Assembly (NCBI RefSeq): GCF_005862305.2
Contig: NZ_CP054021.1
Span: 2,046,001 to 2,110,000, forward strand
Source of the DNA: Rhizobium indicum
GTDB lineage: Bacteria > Pseudomonadota > Alphaproteobacteria > Rhizobiales > Rhizobiaceae
Length of the DNA: 64,000 nt
Reading direction: 5' to 3'
The notes beneath the pieces are model-generated. The model was not told the origin of the DNA, ran no database searches, and saw nothing but the letters and a program-made list of their open reading frames with translations. A program made the translations under genes and the position numbers. Positions 44,325-52,554 of the stretch are shown piece after piece. The first letter of the stretch is position 1, and every line of letters begins with the position of its first letter.

Positions 44325-45200
44325 TCAATAAAGCCCGTAGGGGAAATACCGCAGATAGATTTCCTGGAGGCGGCCGTTGCGCGACAGCGTGGCGAGCGCG
44401 TGGTCGATGGCTGATGTCAGCACGCTGTCTTTCTGCCGCAGCATGATCGTCATGCCCTCGCCGAGGAAATGCTCGGAAAGATAGGGGCCGTCGAACAGCG
44501 CGCAGCATTTGGCTGAGGCCGGCGAAGAGACCCAGAAGGAAAGCTGCAGCGCATCAGCAAAGGCGGCATCGACCTTGCGGTCCTTGAGCGCCGCAAGCAG
44601 GGCGTCCTTCGTATCGAACGGCTCGGCCTTGAGCGTGGGGAAAAAGGCTGCCAGCATCGCCTCGTGCACCGTCCCCCTGACGACACCGACCGGATGGCTG
44701 GCAAGCGCCGCAGCGGTCTTTCCGTCGAGCGGCACGGCGAGATTGCGCACGAAGCGCGCCGGCAGCATCAGATAAGGTCTGGAGAAGAGGAATTGCCGGC
44801 GCAGCTCCGGCGTCACGGCAAGACCGGCGATGACGGCATCCCCCTGCGAGGCGGCGAGCGCATCCCTGAGGTCGGCGAAGGGGATCGCCTGGATCTGGCA
44901 CTTGTCCGATATTTCCAACTCGCTGCAGATTTCGCGGGCGAGGTCGACATTGAAACCGGAAAGCTTGCCGTTCTGATCGGTGAAATTGAACGGCGGGAAA
45001 TCGACCGACGTCAGGAAGCGCAAGCGCACCAGCGAGGAGAGATCGGGCCTCGCAAGACGCTCGCGCGCATCGAAGAGCAGCGGCAGCGAGGGCGCCGCCT
45101 GCTGAGCCGATGCGGCAAAACTCGAAAAAAGCGCGCCGAGAAACAGGCCGAGCGTGAAAAAACCCTTCAGAGTCAGGGATGCCGGCTTGGATTGCATCAT
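44325..45200 (-). CDS. Periplasmic amino acid-type substrate-binding protein
   Basis: A 291-residue exported protein, signal peptide GFFTLGLFLGALFSSFAASAQ. It has the type 2 periplasmic-binding fold of the PAAT group: VRLRFLTSVDFPPFNFTDQNG, LSGFNVDLAREICSELE, SQGDAVIAGLAVTPELRRQFLF and KVDAAFADALQLSFW. No permease or ATPase is adjacent, so it is either an orphan of an ABC system or a sensor-associated protein. ATG at 45200; the frame runs 44 codons further but is not supported by a signal sequence. Confidence 0.85.
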   Translation of the reverse strand: MMQSKPASLTLKGFFTLGLFLGALFSSFAASAQQAAPSLPLLFDARERLARPDLSSLVRLRFLTSVDFPPFNFTDQNGKLSGFNVDLAREICSELEISDKCQIQAIPFADLRDALAASQGDAVIAGLAVTPELRRQFLFSRPYLMLPARFVRNLAVPLDGKTAAALASHPVGVVRGTVHEAMLAAFFPTLKAEPFDTKDALLAALKDRKVDAAFADALQLSFWVSSPASAKCCALFDGPYLSEHFLGEGMTIMLRQKDSVLTSAIDHALATLSRNGRLQEIYLRYFPYGLY

Positions 45201-45360
45201 CGTGATCGTTGTCTCTGGGTTAAGCGCGAAGCGTGCGGCGTCGGCGAGATGTATCAGAGTCATGCGTGGTGGGGAATATGGGTGGGAGTGAGGGGAGCGG
45301 CGCCGCGCAGAGGAATAGCCTTCATACGACATCCTCGGCCCAGGGAGATCGCCGACGCCA

Positions 45361-45500
45361 GCCCCTCATCCGGCTACCGCCACCTCTCCCCGTAAACGGG
45401 GCGAAGGGGGATAGCCGCGACCTCTCCGTTTCTCGCCAGCCTCTCGCGGGGCGCGTCCCCTCGCCCCGTTTACGGGGAGAGGGTTAGGGTGAGGGGCAGC
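45361..45500. repeat. 140-base dispersed repeat with CCCCGTAAACGGGG arms
   Basis: Left end GCCCCTCATCCGGCTACC... with CCTCTCCCCGTAAACGGGGC, right end GCCCCGTTTACGGGGAGAGG with GTGAGGGGC: long terminal inverted repeats. Another copy is at 59515-59629 and a partial copy is cut by the window end (63951-64000). The remaining sequence of 45201-45360 and 45501-45775 holds no gene I can support. Confidence 0.8.
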
Positions 45501-45775
45501 CATCGGCGCCAACCGGACAGCCCTGGCGCAAGACTCGAGACGACAATTCAGTCCCTAAAAATCACAGCCAACCACCGCCTCGTGTTAGCGCGGAATTAAA
45601 GAATATCGCCTTTATTTGTTGCGACGACATCGGACCCCGCCAGCCGATCGCATGATGCAAGCGTCAGCCCAAACGTAATCCCTAAACCGCGATATTGAAG
45701 CAGCGTTTTTCTGCAACAATTGATTTCAAAAGCACCGGGCGCGCGAGCACGCCCCGTCAATCGGGTGACATTTCT

Positions 45776-47764
45776 ATGCTGAAACATCTGAAAATCCGCA
45801 CAAAAATCATATCCGTCGTGGCGCTCCTGGGGCTGATCACGATGGCCGGGCTGATCTATGTCATATCCGAGTTCCGCCGTGCGGACGCCGCCTACAGCGC
45901 CTTCATCGATCATGAGGCGCAGGCCTCGATGCTGAGCGCGCGTGCCAGCGCATCGGCGGTGGCCTCGGTGCTGCAGGTAAGCCTGCTTGCCGACATGAAA
46001 CCCGATACGCCCGAATTCCAGAAGGCGCTCGCCACACCGAGCAAGCTGCCACAGGCGCGTGACCGCATGAAGCAGGCGCTGGCACTGGTGCCCAGCCGCA
46101 AGCCGGCGATCGATGAAATTCAGGCGGGCATCGATGAGATCGAAACGCTGGCGAACAAGATCATCGAACAGAGCAAAGCCAAGGACGACGCCGGCGCCCA
46201 GGCGAATGTTGCCCTGATCAATGCCAAGCTCGATGCACTGACGCCGAAGATGATAGCCAACAATGATGCGATGATGGCGATGCTCAACGATGGCGGCGAC
46301 GCGCTCTCGGCTTCCGTCAACGAACGGATCGTCTTCTGTCTCGTTCTGATCGGCATCGCCGTTCTCGCTGCCGTCGGCTTCAGCGTGGTCGTGGCCCAGA
46401 TAGGCATCGCCGGCCCGATGATGCAGCTGCGCCAGCGCATGACGCGGCTTGCCGAGGGCGATACGACAAGCGATGTCAGCGGCCTCGACCGCGGCGACGA
46501 AGTCGGCCAGATGGCAAAGGCCGTTTCGGTCTTCCGCGACAATGCGATCGAGCGCGCCCGGATCGAAGCGCGCGCCGAAACAGACCGCGACGTCAGCGAC
46601 AGCGAGCGCCGCGACCGCGAGGCGCAGAAGGCCCGCGAAGCATCGGAACTCGACCGCGCCGTCACCGCGCTCGGCGACGGCCTGCGCCGCCTTGCCGCCG
46701 GCGATCTCGCCTCGCATATCGCCGAGCCCTTCGTCGCGCATCTCGATGCGCTGCGTGAGGATTTCAACAACTCGGTCGAGAAGCTCAACGAGACCCTGCA
46801 TACGGTCGGCGCCAATGCCCGGGCGATCGGCGCCGGCGCCAACGAGATTCGTTCCTCCGCGGACCAGCTTTCCCAGCGAACGGAACAGCAATCGGCCTCC
46901 GTCGAAGAGACGGCAGCAGCGCTGGAGGAGATCACCACGACGGTGCGCGACGCCGCCAAGCGAGCCGAGGAGGCGAGCCAGCTCGTCGCCCGCACCCGCC
47001 TTGGTGCCGAAAAGTCGGGCGAGGTCGTCCGCAAGGCCGTCTCCGCCATGCAGCAGATCGAGAAGTCCTCGGGCGAAATCTCCAACATCATCGGCGTCAT
47101 CGACGACATCGCCTTCCAGACCAACCTTTTGGCTCTGAACGCCGGCGTCGAAGCTGCCCGTGCCGGCGACGCCGGCAAGGGCTTTGCGGTCGTCGCTCAG
47201 GAAGTGCGCGAGCTCGCCCAGCGCTCAGCGAAGGCGGCCAAGGAGATCAAGGCGCTAATCAGCACCTCCGGCTCGCATGTGCAGACCGGCGTCTCGCTGG
47301 TCGGCGAAACCGGCAAGGCGCTCGACGCAATCGTCCACGAAGTGCAGGAGATCAACCAGCACGTCCACGCGATCGCCGAAGCCTCCCGCGAACAGTCGAT
47401 CGGACTGCAGGAGATCAACACCGCCGTCAACACCATGGATCAGGGCACGCAGCAGAATGCGGCGATGGTCGAGGAATCCACAGCCGCCAGCCACAACCTG
47501 GCAACGGAAGCGGCAGCGCTCAACAACCTGCTCGGCCAATTCAGGCTGACCGGCACCGGCGGCTTCACCGCCAGCGCGCCAATCGCCACGGCACCACGCG
47601 CTGCCGCCCGCCCGGCAGCCAGGGCGCCGGTCCGCGTCGCCCGCGAAGGCACCGCCCGCCCGGCCGCCTCGCCGGCCCGCGCGCTCGGCCAGAAGATCGC
47701 CAACGCCTTCGGCGCCGGCAGCAGCACATCGCCGAGCCAGGATCCCGACTGGACGGAATTCTGA
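45776..47764 (+). CDS. Methyl-accepting chemotaxis protein
   Basis: A 662-residue receptor. TM1 near residue 8-30 and TM2 near 186-208 enclose a periplasmic helical sensor; a HAMP region follows; the signalling tip is IAFQTNLLALNAGVEAARAGDAGKGFAVVAQEVRELAQ. The C-terminus is Pro/Ala-rich and ends DWTEF, a tether-like pentapeptide in several alphaproteobacterial receptors. The ATG at 45776 gives TM1 at the usual place. The ligand is unknown. A bidirectional stem-loop (47785-47810) lies between it and the convergent VOC gene. Confidence 0.92.
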   Translation: MLKHLKIRTKIISVVALLGLITMAGLIYVISEFRRADAAYSAFIDHEAQASMLSARASASAVASVLQVSLLADMKPDTPEFQKALATPSKLPQARDRMKQALALVPSRKPAIDEIQAGIDEIETLANKIIEQSKAKDDAGAQANVALINAKLDALTPKMIANNDAMMAMLNDGGDALSASVNERIVFCLVLIGIAVLAAVGFSVVVAQIGIAGPMMQLRQRMTRLAEGDTTSDVSGLDRGDEVGQMAKAVSVFRDNAIERARIEARAETDRDVSDSERRDREAQKAREASELDRAVTALGDGLRRLAAGDLASHIAEPFVAHLDALREDFNNSVEKLNETLHTVGANARAIGAGANEIRSSADQLSQRTEQQSASVEETAAALEEITTTVRDAAKRAEEASQLVARTRLGAEKSGEVVRKAVSAMQQIEKSSGEISNIIGVIDDIAFQTNLLALNAGVEAARAGDAGKGFAVVAQEVRELAQRSAKAAKEIKALISTSGSHVQTGVSLVGETGKALDAIVHEVQEINQHVHAIAEASREQSIGLQEINTAVNTMDQGTQQNAAMVEESTAASHNLATEAAALNNLLGQFRLTGTGGFTASAPIATAPRAAARPAARAPVRVAREGTARPAASPARALGQKIANAFGAGSSTSPSQDPDWTEF

Positions 47765-47784
47765 GCCGGTCAAGACAGGCATTG

Positions 47785-47810
47785 GCAAGGGCGGCTGCGG
47801 CCGCCCTTGC
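47785..47810. terminator. Stem-loop between the chemoreceptor and VOC genes
   Basis: GCAAGGGCGGC (47785-47795), TGCG, GCCGCCCTTGC (47800-47810) form an 11-bp perfect stem between two convergent stop codons (47764 and 47822). The T-run is weak (TATTT), so it may act as a bidirectional terminator or an mRNA-end stabiliser. Confidence 0.6.
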
Positions 47811-47821
47811 TATTTGGGGAC

Positions 47822-48202
47822 CTAACCCGGCCGCCAGCCGATCTCGACGAGGATATTTCCGGGCGCCGTGCAATAGAATAGCCAGCCGCCGCGCATGGCG
47901 GCCGGCGGACCGGACCGGTCAGCACCGGCAGCAGCAAGCCCGGCATGGACCGCATCGACATCCGCCCTTTCGCGTAGGATGAAGCCGATGTGATAGGTCT
48001 GGCGTCCCATTTCCACCTGATCGGCGGTGCCGAATTTTGCGATTGCGTGGCTGAGGACGATTTCGAGGCCGGCATCGTCTTCCAGGATCGCGAGGCCGTT
48101 CTGGCCGCGCATATCCTTAAGCCTCAGGCCGAAATGGCGGATCAAGAAATCCGCCGTGGCAGCGATATCGGGAACGTGGAAGTCGAGATGGTTCAAGCGC
48201 AT
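47822..48202 (-). CDS. VOC (glyoxalase-fold) protein
   Basis: A 126-residue protein of the vicinal oxygen chelate fold: MRLNHLDFHVPDIAATADFL begins the first module, and TYHIGFILRERADVDAVHAGL with APGNILVEIGW the second, which supplies metal ligands (H, E). Substrate unknown. It ends convergently with the chemoreceptor gene. ATG at 48202. Confidence 0.82.
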   Translation of the reverse strand: MRLNHLDFHVPDIAATADFLIRHFGLRLKDMRGQNGLAILEDDAGLEIVLSHAIAKFGTADQVEMGRQTYHIGFILRERADVDAVHAGLAAAGADRSGPPAAMRGGWLFYCTAPGNILVEIGWRPG

Positions 48203-48624
48203 GACAGTCTCCGTTCGAAAAAATCCCGGGACTGCCTTTTTGCCGTCTCCGCACGCCGCCGGGATCCCGCATCTTCATGCGGATCACGTCGCGGGTTCTC
48301 GTGCCGTGGCACGGAGCAGAGCTTCGCCACAGCGCTTAACGCTCCAGCGGAAGGGATCGGGCTTACCTCAACCGATCCTGCCTTTTTCGACGAGGCCGAT
48401 CTAGCAGACGGCATCGGTTTCGGCAATGGATGGGTCGGCGCATCTGGAGGATCCGGATTTTCACCCTAATATCAACAGGTGGATGTCGCGTCCCGCCGGC
48501 CGCTCGATCACGGCGCCCCCGGCGACGCTTCCCGAAGGATTGAAGCGCGGCATGGGCATTCGTGTCGTGAACTCTATCCGGTGAGGCGTAGAGTGATATT
48601 ATTCAGGCATTGGGAGGGATGGAC
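48203..48624. other. Intergenic region without a supportable gene
   Basis: About 420 bases. The most visible structure is CGCAT, CTTC, ATGCG flanked by GATC repeats (about 48264-48286), a stable stem. Nothing else is recognisable. It could contain an undetected small RNA. Confidence 0.4.
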
Positions 48625-48903
48625 ATGAAAGCTGCAATCATCGGCCTCGTCGGCACGCTCGTTCTGGCGGGATGCAACACCGTCAGCTATAGCGGACCGG
48701 GCCTCGAACCCATCCCCGGCAGCATTACCTATAACGGCCAACCGCGCACCAAGCTCACCAAATCACCCCCCGGCTCCGCCTTTCCGCATGATTTCATCGA
48801 CCAGTACGGCCGGCAGGTGGAGGAAACCTATATCATCCAGCCCGACCGGAGCCTGATCATCGCGCATCGGCAATACAAGCCGATCCGGTTCTTCGGGGAT
48901 TAA
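48625..48903 (+). CDS. Small lipoprotein of unknown function
   Basis: A 92-residue protein with a lipobox (LVGTLVLAGCNTV), then a short polar domain including YNGQPRTKLTKSPPG and QVEETYIIQPDRSLIIAHRQY. GGGAGGG lies 6 bases before the ATG at 48625; an ATG 6 bases earlier lies inside that site. No family is recognised; outer-membrane anchoring is inferred. Confidence 0.65.
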   Translation: MKAAIIGLVGTLVLAGCNTVSYSGPGLEPIPGSITYNGQPRTKLTKSPPGSAFPHDFIDQYGRQVEETYIIQPDRSLIIAHRQYKPIRFFGD

Positions 48904-49018
48904 GCTTACGAGGTGTCGTTTGAGGGAGATGGATCGGTGAAGGGAAATATTCCCTCTTCGGCAAGCGCGTCGACCGCCGCTAAACGGACTTCGAGTCTGG
49001 ATTTCAGCCCGAGCCGGA

Positions 49019-50167
49019 TCAACCCGTCAGGGCCAGCCAATCACCGATCGTTTTTCCGGAACGCCGCGTGGAGTGGATGGCCGGAGCCGGCCGCTGTTGG
49101 GTTGCCATCGTCCTTCGGATTTCACGCGGGCTCAGCCCGAATTCGTGGATGAAGGCGCGCGTAAAATTGGCGGCGACCTCGAAACCGGCGGCTTCTGCGA
49201 TTTCTGAAATCGGCCTGTGGTCGGCCGAATTGCTGAGATCCGCATAGGCCTGCAGCAATCGCCGCTTGCGAATATAATTGAGCACGCCTCCGCTCGCCTC
49301 AAACAGTTGGTAAAGCCGCGTACGCGAAATCCCCAACGCGCGGCACATCACGTCCGGTGTCAGGTTTTCCGAACGGAGATTGACGTGAATGTAGCGGTGC
49401 GCCCGCTCCATCAGTCCCATGTTGGCCTGGTTTTGACCGGTATCAGTCCTTGTGGACGATGCGGCGCCCGCAACGACCATATCGCCGATGGTTTGGATGA
49501 TCCGGGGCACTTCCTCTATCGTCAGATTGCCGAGGTTCGTTTCGAGGCCCGTCAGATAGCCCGTGAGCAACTCGGCGTGGCTGCCCGAAAGAACCGTGTT
49601 GCCGGCGCTCTGGAGAAGGCTCGCATCGCGAGCCAGCATCTCATACGGCAGGAACACGAGCAAAGCTTCGGTATCGGTCGTCCGTCCGCGATAGGGGCTG
49701 CCGAGAGACATGAAAAATATCTCGCCGGCACCGGTCTCGGTGACACGACGGTTGACCTCGGTCCAGGCCTGGCCGCTGCGCTGCAGGCCGACGTTCCAAT
49801 GGTCGATGGGGCTCGATCGAAGCATGGCCTGATCGCGGATATATCTGTGGGCATGCGCGCGCTGCTGGACGATGAGGATATCGCCGAGCTGCCAGCCGGT
49901 CTGCTCCGCGAGGAATCCGTCTTCGGGTGATTTTCCCTCCGGCAGATGAACATCCACGAGCGGCGCCATATGTGCCCGCCAGGCCTGGAATTGTTCTGCC
50001 GGTGGCAGGTCCTGCGTCGAGAATCGCAGCGGCTCGAGTGCAGGGGAGGCATGGGGTGGGCGTTCCTTGCGCATAGCCGGTTCACGCGGCCAGCGCCGCC
50101 GCTCCATATGCGCCGGCCGTTCCTGTTCCGCGGCAGGATCATCGTCGGATTCAGACCCTGTAGCCAT
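49019..50167 (-). CDS. cuxR: AraC-family regulator, CuxR-like
   Basis: A 382-residue regulator. After a charged, low-complexity N-terminus comes an AraC-binding-like domain (EPLRFSTQDLPPAEQFQAWRAHM), and the C-terminal HTH_18 domain with two helix-turn-helix motifs (LTPDVMCRALGISRTRLYQLFE; ISEIAEAAGFEVAANFTRAF). Start at 50167 follows GGAGGAATT. It is divergent from the uxs1/uxe/aps-like operon. That arrangement and domain plan match CuxR of S. meliloti, which binds c-di-GMP by a PilZ-like mechanism and activates its polysaccharide operon. The c-di-GMP-binding residues cannot be confirmed here. Confidence 0.75.
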   Translation of the reverse strand: MATGSESDDDPAAEQERPAHMERRRWPREPAMRKERPPHASPALEPLRFSTQDLPPAEQFQAWRAHMAPLVDVHLPEGKSPEDGFLAEQTGWQLGDILIVQQRAHAHRYIRDQAMLRSSPIDHWNVGLQRSGQAWTEVNRRVTETGAGEIFFMSLGSPYRGRTTDTEALLVFLPYEMLARDASLLQSAGNTVLSGSHAELLTGYLTGLETNLGNLTIEEVPRIIQTIGDMVVAGAASSTRTDTGQNQANMGLMERAHRYIHVNLRSENLTPDVMCRALGISRTRLYQLFEASGGVLNYIRKRRLLQAYADLSNSADHRPISEIAEAAGFEVAANFTRAFIHEFGLSPREIRRTMATQQRPAPAIHSTRRSGKTIGDWLALTG

Positions 50168-50422
50168 CCAATTCCTCCAGCGCATAACCCGACCCGAGCC
50201 ATGGAAATTGAGAAAAGCAATTGTTTTTGCGGCTGAAATCTCCGCAGAACTCCGTCTGAAAAATCGGAAGTGCCCGAAGATTCTCCTGCATAAGTTGTTT
50301 ATCATATTCCTTTTCGCTCTGAAATGTACGGAGCGATAATTTCCAGGACGCGAGGATAACGACAATTGCCTTTCTTAGCTGTATCTAAATAAGCATCGGT
50401 TCATTCCAAAAGAAAAACCGGA

Positions 50423-50482
50423 CGAATAAAATATTCGCATGATCGAACGACTTGGTTTCGCGATATGTCAAAGTAAATATCG
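50423..50482. promoter_or_regulatory. Palindromes in the cuxR / uxs1 promoter region
   Basis: CGAATA (50423-50428), AAA, TATTCG (50432-50437) is a perfect 15-base palindrome, and CGATAT (50461-50466) with ATATCG (50477-50482) a second inverted repeat, 40-100 bases before the GTG of the uxs1-like gene. They are candidates for the regulator's binding sites. The rest of the 354-base intergenic region is AT-rich, as expected for a promoter. Confidence 0.5.
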
Positions 50483-50521
50483 AATATCCCATAGCAAACT
50501 CTGAAAACACGGGAGGTAGTC

Positions 50522-51568
50522 GTGAACTATCTTGGCAGGATTCGTGCGCGCTCTGTAAAATCTTCGGCTCGTGATGCAAATTGTCCATCCGGAATACACC
50601 ACGCTCCCAAGAGAGTTCTTGTCACCGGCGGTGCAGGTTTCCTCGGATCCCATCTCTGCGAGACGCTTTTGGCCTCCGGACACCAGGTGATCTGCCTCGA
50701 CAATTTTTCCACCGGCATGCGGCGCAATATCACCCATCTGAAGCGAGTCGATCGCTTCAATGTCATCGCCCACGATATCGTCCACCCGCTCGATCTGGAA
50801 GTCGACGAGATCTATAACCTCGCCTGCCCGGCATCGCCCCCGCATTATCAGGCCGATCCGATCCATACGACTAAGACCTGCGTGCTGGGCTCCCTCAACC
50901 TTCTGGAGCTGGCCGCGCGCACCGGCGCACGTATCCTTCAGGCATCCACCTCCGAAGTCTACGGCGACCCGAACGTCCACCCGCAGGTCGAAAGCTACTG
51001 GGGCAACGTCAATTCGTTCGGGCCACGCTCCTGCTACGACGAGGGCAAGCGGTGCGCCGAGACGCTGTTCTTCGACTTCCACAACACGCACGGCGTCGAG
51101 ATCAAGATCATCCGCATCTTCAACACCTACGGCCCGCGGATGCGTCCGGACGACGGCCGCGTCGTCTCGAATTTCATCGTTCAGGCCCTGACGGGGCAAG
51201 ACATCACGATATATGGCGACGGTTCCCAGACCCGCTCGTTCTGTTTCGTCGATGATCTCATCGGCGGCATGGTCCGCATGATGGCCTCACCGTCGTCGCT
51301 GACGGGGCCGGTCAATCTCGGCAATCCTGGCGAATTCACGATCCGGGAGCTGGCCGAGCAGGTGATCGGATTGACCGGCTCCCGGTCGCAAATCATCCAT
51401 CGCGCTCTGCCGGTTGACGATCCCCGTCAGCGTCGCCCCGATATTTCGCTTGCCATGCAGGAACTCGACTGGCGGCCGAAGATCGACTTGTCGAGCGGCT
51501 TGCGTCAGACGATCGACTATTTCGATGGCGTTCTCACCCGTCCGGCACGCGAACTGGAGGCGGTCTGA
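50522..51568 (+). CDS. uxs1: UDP-glucuronate decarboxylase (UDP-xylose synthase)
   Basis: A 348-residue extended SDR enzyme that decarboxylates UDP-glucuronate to UDP-xylose. [20 protein letters not shown] is the nucleotide-binding motif; the UXS-specific segments [30 protein letters not shown] (Tyr/Lys pair) and [21 protein letters not shown] follow. Start is GTG at 50522 with GGGAGGTAGTC upstream; there is a short N-terminal extension. It overlaps the epimerase gene by one base (TGATG). The name follows the S. meliloti operon. Confidence 0.85.
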   Translation: MNYLGRIRARSVKSSARDANCPSGIHHAPKRVLVTGGAGFLGSHLCETLLASGHQVICLDNFSTGMRRNITHLKRVDRFNVIAHDIVHPLDLEVDEIYNLACPASPPHYQADPIHTTKTCVLGSLNLLELAARTGARILQASTSEVYGDPNVHPQVESYWGNVNSFGPRSCYDEGKRCAETLFFDFHNTHGVEIKIIRIFNTYGPRMRPDDGRVVSNFIVQALTGQDITIYGDGSQTRSFCFVDDLIGGMVRMMASPSSLTGPVNLGNPGEFTIRELAEQVIGLTGSRSQIIHRALPVDDPRQRRPDISLAMQELDWRPKIDLSSGLRQTIDYFDGVLTRPARELEAV

Positions 51569-52554
51569 TGGCTGCGCCCCGGGTCCTTGTCACGGGCGGT
51601 GCCGGCTATATCGGCAGCCACACCGCCAAGCTCCTCCGCTCGGAGGGGATTGAGCCTGTCGTCTACGACAATCTCACGACCGGAAACCGTTCGTCCGTGC
51701 GCTGGGGCCCTTTCGTCGAAGGTGACGTCCTCGACTCGTCATGCCTGATCGAGGTCATCGAGAAATATGCTCCCGATGCCGTCATCCACTTTGCCGCCTC
51801 GGCCTACGTCGGCGAGTCCGTGGAAAACCCAGCGAAATATTACAATAACAATGTCTGCGGTGCATTGTCGCTTATCGATGCCTGCCGGCAGACGGGGCTT
51901 CAAAACGTCATCTTCTCATCGAGTTGTGCCGTCTACGGCGTCCCCTCCGTGCTGCCGATCGATGAGACGTTGCCGAAGGCTCCGATCAATCCCTACGGCA
52001 AGACCAAGCTGATCTTCGAGCATATGCTCGCCGACTATGCGGCGGCCTACGGCCTGCGGTATGTTGCCCTGCGCTACTTCAATGCCTGTGGAGCCGATCC
52101 GGACGGCGAGCTTGGCGAATGGCACGTTCCGGAAACCCATCTCATTCCGCGGGCGTTGCTGGCCGCGGCCGGCCGGATTTCGCATCTGGAGATATTCGGC
52201 GATGATTACGATACCCCTGACGGCACCTGCATAAGGGACTATATTCACGTCGCAGATCTCGCGCGCGCCCATGTTCAGGCCTTCACCCATCTCGCCAAAG
52301 GCGGAGCAAACCTCGCTGTCAACCTCGGCACCGGGCGGGGTTTTTCCATCAGGGAAGTCCTGCGCGTGATCCAGGAAACGACCGGGTGCGAAGTCCCGGT
52401 CGTCATCCATCCACGCCGGCCGGGCGATCCGCCCAGCCTCTACGCCGACGCCAGCCTGGCCCGCGAGACGCTCTGCTTCCAGCCTCGATATTCCGACCTC
52501 GAAACCATCGTGCGGACGGCGGCTCCGTTCTTCGGACTGGAGGCGCGCGCGTGA
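51568..52554 (+). CDS. uxe: UDP-sugar 4-epimerase (probable UDP-xylose/UDP-arabinose type)
   Basis: A 328-residue GalE-family epimerase: TGGAGYIGSHTAKLL, FSSSCAVYGVPSVLP, NPYGKTKLIFEHML and the C-terminal DASLARETLCFQPRYSDL. The position directly after a UDP-xylose synthase suggests it makes UDP-arabinopyranose from UDP-xylose for the polysaccharide. It starts in the TGATG overlap with that gene and ends with a GTGA overlap with the synthase gene. Distinct from the GalE at 2887-3921. The real specificity could be UDP-glucose; confidence in the sugar is moderate. Confidence 0.8.
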   Translation: MAAPRVLVTGGAGYIGSHTAKLLRSEGIEPVVYDNLTTGNRSSVRWGPFVEGDVLDSSCLIEVIEKYAPDAVIHFAASAYVGESVENPAKYYNNNVCGALSLIDACRQTGLQNVIFSSSCAVYGVPSVLPIDETLPKAPINPYGKTKLIFEHMLADYAAAYGLRYVALRYFNACGADPDGELGEWHVPETHLIPRALLAAAGRISHLEIFGDDYDTPDGTCIRDYIHVADLARAHVQAFTHLAKGGANLAVNLGTGRGFSIREVLRVIQETTGCEVPVVIHPRRPGDPPSLYADASLARETLCFQPRYSDLETIVRTAAPFFGLEARA

